Shown: in pieces, positions 7,039 to 13,292 of the stretch
Layout of the letters: every line of letters starts with the position of its first letter
How positions within the stretch are numbered: position 1 is the stretch's first letter
Source: Fidelibacterota bacterium
GTDB taxonomy: Bacteria > Fidelibacterota > Marinisomatia > SCGC-AAA003-L08 > TS1B11
Direction of reading: 5' to 3'
NCBI GenBank assembly: GCA_022564085.1
Contig: JADFMC010000015.1
Span: 1-13,292 of the forward strand
DNA: 13,292 bases
The notes under the pieces: model-generated
What the model was told of the DNA's origin: nothing
Database searches by the model: none
The model's input: the letters and a program-made list of their open reading frames with translations, nothing else
Position numbers and translations under genes: made by a program

Positions 7039-8532
7039 ATGAACCTGCTTGTGGCCGTAGTTTTTCTTTACCCACTTATCCTGATTGCTATCAGCCTGTG
7101 GCGCTCGCGATCAGTGAAAAGCCATGAAGACTTCATGGTGGCCGGGCGCTCGGTGCCGGTGCCTTTGTTGGTAGGTACTTTGGTATGCACCTGGATCGGC
7201 TCCGGCTCACTCTTCGGTGGCGCCGGGTTGGCTTACCGGTCGGGCCTGTCCATGTTGTGGTTCTCCTTTGGCGCCTGGGTGGGACTGCTGGTGGCTTATT
7301 TTATCGCCGGCCGGGTGCGGCGCATCGCCGAATACACCGTGCCCGACCTCCTTGAGAAGCGCTATAACGCCGCCGCGCGCCTGCTGGGTACCCTGGCCAT
7401 AATCCTGGCCTACGTCACTATCGCCGCCTACCAGTTCCGGGGTGGCGGCTGGATTCTGAGCATCGTTACCGACGGCGCCATCTCTCCCACCACCGGAATG
7501 TACATTACCGCCGCGGCAATCGTCATTTTCACCGTCCTGGCCGGGATGGTATCTATAGTCACCGTCGATATTTTTAACGGGGTTATCATTACCCTGGGCG
7601 TACTGTTTGCCCTGCCGTACATGATTTACGAGGTGGGTGGCCTGAGCGCGGTGGTCCAGCAACTCCCCGCCGGGCACCTGACTCCTCTGGGCGGGCATAA
7701 TCTCCTCTGGGTGGCCGGGGTCGCGCTGCCCACCTTCCTGTTACTATTAGGGGAGAGCGGCATGTATCAGAAATTCTTCTCCGCCCGGGATGAAAGCGCC
7801 GCCCGCAAGGCCGTCATCGGCATGGTGGCCGGGGTGATGCTCATCGAGACCGCCCTGGCCCTGTTGGCTATAGTGGGCCGGGCCGCATTCCCGGACTTGA
7901 TGACCGAGACTTCGATGCTGGGCCGGGCCGCTTCGGAAACGATAATCCTGCATATCGCCCGCCACGGGCTGCCGGTCTTGGGTGGGGCTGTGCTGCTGGC
8001 GGCGGCCATTGCCATTGTGCTTTCCACCGGCAACACCTTCCTGTTGGTGCCCTCGACCAATGTCAGTCGCGATCTCTTCCAGCGCTTCTTCTCGCCCGAT
8101 GCATCGGATAGACAGATGCTAATGGTCCAGCGGATTGCCATAGCGTTGTTCGGGGTTTTTGCGCTGCTGTTGCTAACCCAGTTTGAAACCGTCCTGTCGA
8201 TGGCGCTGTACGCCTATTCACTGGTGGGCGCCAGCCTGACGCCGGCCTTGCTGGCGGCGTTCCTGTGGAAGCGGGTGACCCCCCAGGGTGGCGTGGCCTG
8301 CATCGCGGGCGGCCTGGCAAGTATTTTAGGTATCGGATTGCTGAGCCGCCTGGGGGTGGATTTCACCCTCACCATGGGCGGCTCCGAGTTCGATTTCGCC
8401 GGCAGCGAATATATTGTGATCCCCGGGGTGCTGATTTCAATGACCTTGCTGGTGGTGGTCAGTCTGCTCACCTCGCCCTCTCCGGAAGAAAAATGGGCGC
8501 CCTTCTTTAGCGGCGCAGGGGAAGCCACCTAA
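7039..8532 (+). CDS. Sodium:solute symporter family (SSS/SSF) transporter
   Basis: A 497-residue inner-membrane protein with about 13 predicted helices, normal for the SSS family (LeuT fold), which imports sugars, amino acids, carboxylates or vitamins with sodium. The family start 'SHEDFMVAGRSVPVP' follows the first helix. It is followed by the broken helix 'TWIGSGSLFGGAGLAYRSG' and 'EYTVPDLLEKRYN'. The later signature 'IVLSTGNTFLLVPSTNVSRDLF' places S329/T330 where the Na2 sodium site lies in vSGLT-like proteins; many relatives read 'STADS' here, so 'STGNT' is slightly unusual. Substrate is not deducible. The gene has a strong ribosome binding site. It is followed after 42 bases by the RND exporter gene in the same direction, so the two may be cotranscribed. 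Confidence 0.92.
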   Translation: MNLLVAVVFLYPLILIAISLWRSRSVKSHEDFMVAGRSVPVPLLVGTLVCTWIGSGSLFGGAGLAYRSGLSMLWFSFGAWVGLLVAYFIAGRVRRIAEYTVPDLLEKRYNAAARLLGTLAIILAYVTIAAYQFRGGGWILSIVTDGAISPTTGMYITAAAIVIFTVLAGMVSIVTVDIFNGVIITLGVLFALPYMIYEVGGLSAVVQQLPAGHLTPLGGHNLLWVAGVALPTFLLLLGESGMYQKFFSARDESAARKAVIGMVAGVMLIETALALLAIVGRAAFPDLMTETSMLGRAASETIILHIARHGLPVLGGAVLLAAAIAIVLSTGNTFLLVPSTNVSRDLFQRFFSPDASDRQMLMVQRIAIALFGVFALLLLTQFETVLSMALYAYSLVGASLTPALLAAFLWKRVTPQGGVACIAGGLASILGIGLLSRLGVDFTLTMGGSEFDFAGSEYIVIPGVLISMTLLVVVSLLTSPSPEEKWAPFFSGAGEAT

Positions 8533-8574
8533 GCAACCGGTCCAGGACAGGCTGGATAACCTTAGTTACGCTCT

Positions 8575-10830
8575 ATGCTTCGTTTGCTCAGTCGGCTGGT
8601 CATAAACCACCCCCGCACGATTTTGGGTTTTATCGCGCTGATTACGGTCGCTCTGGGCTATCATATCCAGTTCCTGCAGGTCGATTTCAGCATCGAGCAA
8701 CTCTTTCCAGAGAAAGATCCCGATCGCCAAATATATTTTGATTTCAGGGAGAATTTCGCCCTGGATGACGACCTGTTCCTGATGGTCTACGAAACCGATT
8801 CGGTATGCTCGCCGGCAAACCTGGAGCTGGTGCGGCATCTGACCTGGAACTTGGAGGAGTTGGAGGGGGTGGAACAGGTTTATTCCCTCACCAATATCGA
8901 CCGGATGAGTTTGGAAGAGGGCCTGCTCACTCTCGATTATTACTTTCCTGCCGATCTGCCGGCCGATGAGATTGCTGCCCGTAAGGCCGAACTGCTGGAG
9001 CATCCCTTCTACCGGAATGTGGTGATCTCCAGCGATGGTCGGCTAGGGGGATTGCTGGTCAACGTTGACGACGACTATAATACGCATACCGCCCGCGAAA
9101 CCCTGTTGGACGAGATCGATTCGTTACGGGTGGGGATTCCCTGGGTGTGGCACGATGCCGGCCTGCCCATCATCCGCACCCGCTACGTCCAGTACATGAA
9201 CCGCGAACAGGCGATATTCCTGCCTGCCGCTATGCTGATCTCACTATTGATGCTATACGCTCTCTTCCGCCAGGGCCGGGCGGTATTCGTGCCCCTGACG
9301 GCAATCCTGGTAACCCTGGCCTGGGTAGCTGGTCTCATGTCCCTGGCTGGTGTAACGGTGAATATCGTATCCTTTATCACCTTCAACCTGCTGTTGATCG
9401 TGGGGGTTTCCAACGGTATTCATATCATGGTGAAATACTACGAGCAGCTCAATAAAGGGCTCGACAATCGCCAGGCCCTGGAGGAAGTGATCCGCAGGAT
9501 CGGTGCGGCCCTGTTCCTCACCAGTTTTACCACCGCCACCGGCTTTTTCTCGCTAATAGCATCCAATATCCGGATTATGCAAGAGTTCGGCGTGGTACTG
9601 GCCGCCGGCGCCATGCTGATGTTCATGCTGACGACCATTATAATCCCGGCCCTCCTGCTACAGATCAAGCCGCCGCCCGCTGCCATTATTGCCCGCCAGG
9701 CAGCCGGTACCAGATTGAAGGCGGCCCAAGCCCTCGGGCGTTGGAACGAGCGGCACCCGCGGATGGTGCTGGGCGCTTCGCTGCTGCTCCTGGCCATCTC
9801 GCTGGGGGGCATCCTGCGCATCAACACTAATGCTCCCGTCCTCCAAGACCTCCGACCAGGTACCAAACTGGCCGACGACCTCACCTTTATCGAAGAGCAC
9901 ATGGGGAGTATTCTACCTCTTGAGATCGTCTATCATACCGGTGTTCCAGACGGATTGCTCCAACCGGATAACCTGAACCGATTGCACAGGCTGCAGCGCT
10001 TCGTGGGTGAACTTCCAACGGTCAGCGCCAGTGTATCACTGGCCGAACACATTGTTTTATTAAATGATCTGATAGGCTCCGGCGAACATCGGATCCCCCT
10101 ATCGGCGGATGAAGTGGCGGACCTGTTGGCGCTCTATGATCAGGAGACGGTGGAATCGTTGGTGAACTTCACCTACAGCGATGGGCGCATTTCAGCCAGG
10201 GTGGAGAATATTAACCACCAGCAAGCCAACCACATCAAGGAGGCAATCCATAACTGGGCGGCGGCCAACCTGCCCCCGGACCAGGCCGTGAGCATCACCG
10301 GCGCCACACTCCTGGCTCTAAAGACCAATGAACATCTGGTGAAGAATTTGACTTATAGTTTTTTCCTGGCCTTTGTGATCATCTTCATTTCGATGATTAT
10401 CCTATTCCGCTCTGTTAAGCTGGCGGGGCTGTCCATCTTCCCCAATGTGCTTCCTCTGTTGGCGGCAGCGGGATTCATGGGCTATGCCGGTATCGAACTG
10501 CGGCCCACCACCGCCATGACTTTTGTAATCGCATTTGGCATCGCCGTCGATAATACCATCCATTTCCTGGCCCGCTTTCGTCAGGAGTTCGAGCGCAATG
10601 ACGGTCATTACCGGCTGGCGATCCGTACCACTTTGCACACCACCGGAAAAGCCATCATCAGTACTACCGTGGTATTGTTGTTGGGATTCAGCGTGCTGCT
10701 GCTCTCAAACTTTGTGCCCCAGTACCAGTTCAGCCTGATTGCCAGTGTGATCTTGACGGTGGCATTGCTGGCCAGTATTACCTTGCTGCCCGTGCTGATT
10801 ACCCTGGCCCGGCCCACCCTCCGGCGCTAG
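8575..10830 (+). CDS. RND-superfamily / MMPL-domain exporter (COG1033-type)
   Basis: A 751-residue protein with the duplicated RND layout. One helix (~13-31) precedes a periplasmic domain of ~180 residues and five helices (~213-365). The pattern then repeats with a helix near residues 395-415, a second periplasmic domain and five helices to the end. The two SSD/MMPL cores are 'VNIVSFITFNLLLIVGVSNG' in TM4 and 'TAMTFVIAFGIAVDNTIHF' in TM10. D659 in TM10 occupies the proton-relay position; the matching TM4 position reads N280, so the charge is one-sided. Proteins of this group export lipids or hydrophobic molecules, or are of unknown substrate, using the proton gradient. At ~750 residues it is shorter than AcrB-type pumps, and no membrane-fusion protein is adjacent, which argues against a tripartite drug pump. 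ATG 8575 lacks a clear Shine-Dalgarno, so coupling to the upstream symporter gene is possible. Confidence 0.9.
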   Translation: MLRLLSRLVINHPRTILGFIALITVALGYHIQFLQVDFSIEQLFPEKDPDRQIYFDFRENFALDDDLFLMVYETDSVCSPANLELVRHLTWNLEELEGVEQVYSLTNIDRMSLEEGLLTLDYYFPADLPADEIAARKAELLEHPFYRNVVISSDGRLGGLLVNVDDDYNTHTARETLLDEIDSLRVGIPWVWHDAGLPIIRTRYVQYMNREQAIFLPAAMLISLLMLYALFRQGRAVFVPLTAILVTLAWVAGLMSLAGVTVNIVSFITFNLLLIVGVSNGIHIMVKYYEQLNKGLDNRQALEEVIRRIGAALFLTSFTTATGFFSLIASNIRIMQEFGVVLAAGAMLMFMLTTIIIPALLLQIKPPPAAIIARQAAGTRLKAAQALGRWNERHPRMVLGASLLLLAISLGGILRINTNAPVLQDLRPGTKLADDLTFIEEHMGSILPLEIVYHTGVPDGLLQPDNLNRLHRLQRFVGELPTVSASVSLAEHIVLLNDLIGSGEHRIPLSADEVADLLALYDQETVESLVNFTYSDGRISARVENINHQQANHIKEAIHNWAAANLPPDQAVSITGATLLALKTNEHLVKNLTYSFFLAFVIIFISMIILFRSVKLAGLSIFPNVLPLLAAAGFMGYAGIELRPTTAMTFVIAFGIAVDNTIHFLARFRQEFERNDGHYRLAIRTTLHTTGKAIISTTVVLLLGFSVLLLSNFVPQYQFSLIASVILTVALLASITLLPVLITLARPTLRR

Positions 10831-11006
10831 CGCCCACCAAAAAGGCCTGCCCGCTTAGCCACCTCGCTCCCCAGTGACCCCACCGCGAGCAGTGCGTGAT
10901 ATGTTCTCGTACCGGTTCGGATAGCGGGTGTCATGCTCCCCATCATCGAGCAGCTGCCGTTTCAGTCCTAGATGAGGGCGGAGATGCTCATGGCCATGCA
11001 GCGGGC

Positions 11007-11044
11007 AAAACACAAATGCCCAGCCGCTATGGCATGGGCATTTG
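11007..11044 (-). terminator. Intrinsic terminator of the PorV-like operon
   Basis: CAAATGCCCA (11013-11022) and TGGGCATTTG (11035-11044) form a perfect 10-bp stem, extended by GCC/GGC inside with one bulged base. Read on the minus strand, the stem is followed by TGTTTTG (11012-11006). It begins 33 bases past the stop of the barrel gene. The plus strand has no comparable T-run directly after, so it mainly serves the minus-strand genes. The rest of the 247-base convergent gap (10831-11077) shows nothing recognisable. Confidence 0.75.
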
Positions 11045-11077
11045 ATATCTCTTGGTTAAGTTCTTTCTCGGGTGGTA

Positions 11078-12166
11078 CTAGAAGCCCAAGCGCAATGCGA
11101 AAATTTGGTTATCCGCGAAGACCGTGGTTGGGACAAAGGCATAATCGATGCTCAGGTCCAGCCCGGTGAACTGTTTCAGGTTCAGGGTGGCGCCAAAGGA
11201 GAAACCGGCAAAGATGTTTTCCAGAGGGGCATCCTTGTAGAGCTCCTTTTCATTGATGGCCGTCTTGGGATCATCTTCAACCTTCACTACCGCCGTCGTG
11301 ACATTGGCAAAGCGCACCGTTCCCAGGTCGCCGAGGCTATACTGGGCCATGAGGCGGTATTCATCCTGGGCGAAATGATTATTCTCGAACGTTGCACCCA
11401 GGTCGAGGCTGCCGGCACCCAGATCGAGACGATAGTTGGCGCCGATGTCCATGACGAAGGGCATGTCAAAGGCGGCAGCTTCGACCTTGTACCACTCTGT
11501 CTGCCGGTTACTGCCGGTGACCTGGGCCTCGGTCCACAAGGCGGACCCTTCGTAAGTCATGGGTCCTCCGAAGTTCTTCAGGACCACACCGATGGCCAGG
11601 CCGGAGATATTTAGGAAGTTATAGTACTGCACACCAGCGTCAAAGGTAACGGCGCTGGCATTGACCCCTGCAAATCCCTCATTGACCAGATTCACATTGA
11701 GACCCAGGCTGGTGCGATCTGTGAGCAGCTTGGCATAGGTCGCCCCGACCACGAAGAACGATGGTGTAAACTTTGCACCCGTACCATCAGGACTGAATAC
11801 CGTGGTGACCGGGATCTCACCGATATCAAAGGAACGGGCGGTCACTGCAAGGGACCCAAAGCTGCCGAGCTTCACCCCGGCGCCGAAGAAGTTGACACCA
11901 ATGTCCGCGATATAGTTACGCCGCGAGAAAATGGCACTCACATTGCTTTCGGCCCGGGCCAGCCCGGCTGGGTTCCAGAAGATGGCATCAATACCGACGG
12001 CATTGGCCGTGGCGCCCCCGCCGGAAAGATAGCGGGCTCCCTGGGGGACCATGAGTTGGGAGGCCCCGGACGTGCCGTTACGAGCCCCCTGGCCAGACGC
12101 AAAGGACGTAATGACTATCCCCATGATAAAAGCACTTCGAATGGCTTTCATATTCAGTACTACCAT
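11078..12166 (-). CDS. PorV/PorQ (UPF0164)-family outer-membrane beta-barrel protein
   Basis: A 362-residue predicted outer-membrane barrel. The N terminus is a signal peptide: K7/R10, a hydrophobic run to about residue 22, then cleavage likely after 'ASG' near residue 25. The mature start has the family signature 'ANAVGIDAIFWNPAGLA' (WNPAG at 64-68), shared by FadL-like UPF0164 and PorV proteins. The remainder alternates short amphipathic strands rich in Gly, Asn and aromatic residues and ends with a terminal Phe ('FALRLGF'), as barrels inserted by BamA do. PorV in Bacteroidota is the shuttle component that receives T9SS substrates at the cell surface. Adjacency to a T9SS-type substrate supports a related role, though other UPF0164 members may be plain channels. 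ATG 12166 is preceded by AAGGAGA (12178-12172), confirming the start. It lies 48 bases downstream of the secreted-protein gene. Confidence 0.88.
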   Translation of the reverse strand: MVVLNMKAIRSAFIMGIVITSFASGQGARNGTSGASQLMVPQGARYLSGGGATANAVGIDAIFWNPAGLARAESNVSAIFSRRNYIADIGVNFFGAGVKLGSFGSLAVTARSFDIGEIPVTTVFSPDGTGAKFTPSFFVVGATYAKLLTDRTSLGLNVNLVNEGFAGVNASAVTFDAGVQYYNFLNISGLAIGVVLKNFGGPMTYEGSALWTEAQVTGSNRQTEWYKVEAAAFDMPFVMDIGANYRLDLGAGSLDLGATFENNHFAQDEYRLMAQYSLGDLGTVRFANVTTAVVKVEDDPKTAINEKELYKDAPLENIFAGFSFGATLNLKQFTGLDLSIDYAFVPTTVFADNQIFALRLGF

Positions 12167-12214
12167 TGTTTTCTCCTTAAGCTTGCGCTGATTAATTCCT
12201 GCTCTGCATATTAA

Positions 12215-13292
12215 TTAATACACCCTCAGGATCTGAGTCTCCTGAACGATAGCGATCTTCAGAATCTTAGACGCATCAATGCCGTCAATTTCAATATAGG
12301 CGATGTAAAGCCCGCTCGCCACCGGGAGACCGGCCTGGTTCCTCAGGTTCCATTCGGCATACTGGGTGCCATCACCGGCGGCCTTGACGATCGACCGCAC
12401 CATTACACCGCCCAGGTTGAAGATGCGAATGGTCACTTTTTTATCCGTGGGCAGGTGATTGAATTTGACCCATTTATCCGCACGAGTCCCCTCCAGCGGG
12501 TGGAACCCGTAGTAGGGGTTGGGGAAGACATTGATCATCTCTATGTCGTCTTCCAGGACTACATCGGCACTCACCGGTGCCGGTGTAGTGAATGTGAAGA
12601 CATCGGCGGCCGAATTGACCTTATTCGCCAGAATAAGGAAATGATCATCGCCGGAAGCAACCGGCGAGAAGGGCACATCAGCGCCGCGGCGGTTCACCGT
12701 GAGCCACCAGATGATCGGTAGGGGAGTGCTCAGGGCATCGCTCTGCCAAGCCGGGTCGGGAGTTTCACTGTAATCCGCATCGAATATCCACAACCATTCC
12801 CGGGGCCCATCAGAGGCAATATTGCTGATTTCATCGTCGGAATTGCGGGGGAACCACACTCCGTCCAAGACAGCGAATTCAGCATTGTTCTCCAAGAAGC
12901 CGATGGCCAGCCGACGGGGATTATCCGGATCATCGACGTCCCACGCTGATAATGGAACACTCTTATTGAAGTCCTGGAACGAATATCCCAAAGAGGTCGC
13001 GTCTATGATAAAGTCTGCAAATTCCGGCTGCTTCGGTGGATCCGTGAATCCTCTGCCGTAGCGGTAGGCATAGGATACGTTGGGATCGTTGGTGTCGAAG
13101 ACCGGTTCTCTGGTGACGGCACCATCGGGGACCGAAGCCAGAATGAGCAACACGTTCTTGAGCTCGCTCGCCGGAACGGGCTCATCAAAGCCGCCCGTGG
13201 CGAACCCGTTGGGTCCACCGGGGCTGCCCCAGCCTATGGCGCCATTGAATCCTTCCCAACCGAATCCGTCTGCACTGGCCCAGGTAAACCGG
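12215..13292 (-). CDS. Secreted protein with T9SS-like C-terminal sorting domain, 5' end outside window
   Basis: The frame is open from the right edge to the stop at 12215, giving about 358 residues of what is probably a much larger extracellular protein; the TTG at 13153 is not a credible start. The visible N-terminal part is Gly/Asp/Trp-rich ('GWGSPGGPNGF'), then holds segments such as 'REWLWIFDADYS' and 'LPIIWWLTVNRRG' that recur in large surface proteins of FCB lineages. The last ~110 residues are a Por-secretion/FlgD-like immunoglobulin domain: 'INVFPNPYYG', 'WVKFNHLP', 'VTIRIFNLGGVMVRS', 'WNLRNQAGLPVASGLYIAYI' and a final 'ILKIAIVQ'. In T9SS, such domains direct export across the outer membrane and surface attachment. 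The PorV-like gene follows in the same operon. The function of the exported part is unknown. Confidence 0.85.
   Translation of the reverse strand, partial: RFTWASADGFGWEGFNGAIGWGSPGGPNGFATGGFDEPVPASELKNVLLILASVPDGAVTREPVFDTNDPNVSYAYRYGRGFTDPPKQPEFADFIIDATSLGYSFQDFNKSVPLSAWDVDDPDNPRRLAIGFLENNAEFAVLDGVWFPRNSDDEISNIASDGPREWLWIFDADYSETPDPAWQSDALSTPLPIIWWLTVNRRGADVPFSPVASGDDHFLILANKVNSAADVFTFTTPAPVSADVVLEDDIEMINVFPNPYYGFHPLEGTRADKWVKFNHLPTDKKVTIRIFNLGGVMVRSIVKAAGDGTQYAEWNLRNQAGLPVASGLYIAYIEIDGIDASKILKIAIVQETQILRVY

Noticed and set aside
9438..9902. 154-residue minus-strand ORF within the RND gene
   Set aside because: It is a shadow of the RND coding frame with Arg/Ser-rich unstructured translation and no supporting ribosome binding site.
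10823..10834. 12-base palindrome GGCGCTAGCGCC over the RND stop codon as a terminator
   Set aside because: It has no loop and no T-run; it is probably a chance palindrome in GC-rich coding sequence.
11072..11614. 180-residue plus-strand ORF opposite the PorV-like gene
   Set aside because: It is antisense to a well-supported outer-membrane protein gene and has no recognisable motif; GC-rich sequence produces such open frames.
12215..13153. TTG at 13153 as the start of the secreted protein
   Set aside because: The frame stays open to the window edge with consistent protein content and no signal peptide appears at 13153; the gene is 5'-truncated by the window.
1..13292. CRISPR arrays, tRNA/rRNA genes, insertion sequences, phage or defence genes
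   Set aside because: No regularly spaced repeats, cloverleaf-like segments, transposase motifs or known defence domains were seen on either strand.

Overview
The window is about 13.3 kb of fairly GC-rich bacterial DNA that is densely coding. The right end carries the clearest taxonomic signal. A minus-strand pair encodes a PorV/PorQ (UPF0164)-type outer-membrane barrel and, just upstream of it, a secreted protein with a type IX secretion (Por)-like C-terminal domain ('VFPNPYYG', then a FlgD/Ig-like fold with 'NLGGVMVRS' and 'GLPVASGLYIAYIE'). This combination is typical of the FCB superphylum outside and inside Bacteroidota. I infer a Candidatus Neomarinimicrobiota/Calditrichota/KSB1-like lineage, most likely from an assembled metagenome. 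The phylum is an inference; the protein families are read directly.

Left block (1-3879, plus strand): the end of a SEC59/Dgk1-type CTP-dependent lipid kinase gene overlaps the GTG start of a BatA/VWA-domain membrane protein. The tail of that protein is split off by a -1 frameshift near 2380. The tail in turn overlaps the start of hflX, a ribosome-associated GTPase. The genes overlap by 4 and 32 bases, which looks like one translationally coupled operon.

Middle block: hflX converges on a minus-strand glutamate/aspartate-type sodium/proton symporter (4172-5410). The 292-base gap between them holds hairpins, one of which is a possible minus-strand terminator. A 310-base divergent intergenic region with a perfect 10-bp inverted repeat and a GC-rich hairpin separates the symporter from three plus-strand genes: a class I PLP aminotransferase (5721-6884), an SSS-family sodium:solute symporter (7039-8532) and an RND/MMPL-family exporter (8575-10830). 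Together these suggest amino-acid uptake and turnover plus envelope export, but no specific pathway can be named.

Right block (11078-13292, minus strand): the PorV-like barrel and the secreted T9SS-type substrate, followed by a convincing intrinsic terminator at 11007-11044 that faces the RND gene.

I found no CRISPR array, RNA gene, insertion sequence or phage gene, and no convincing undescribed system. The most notable points are the frameshifted VWA gene, the asymmetric loss of an acidic residue in the RND protein, the inverted repeat before the aminotransferase, and the T9SS-type pair.
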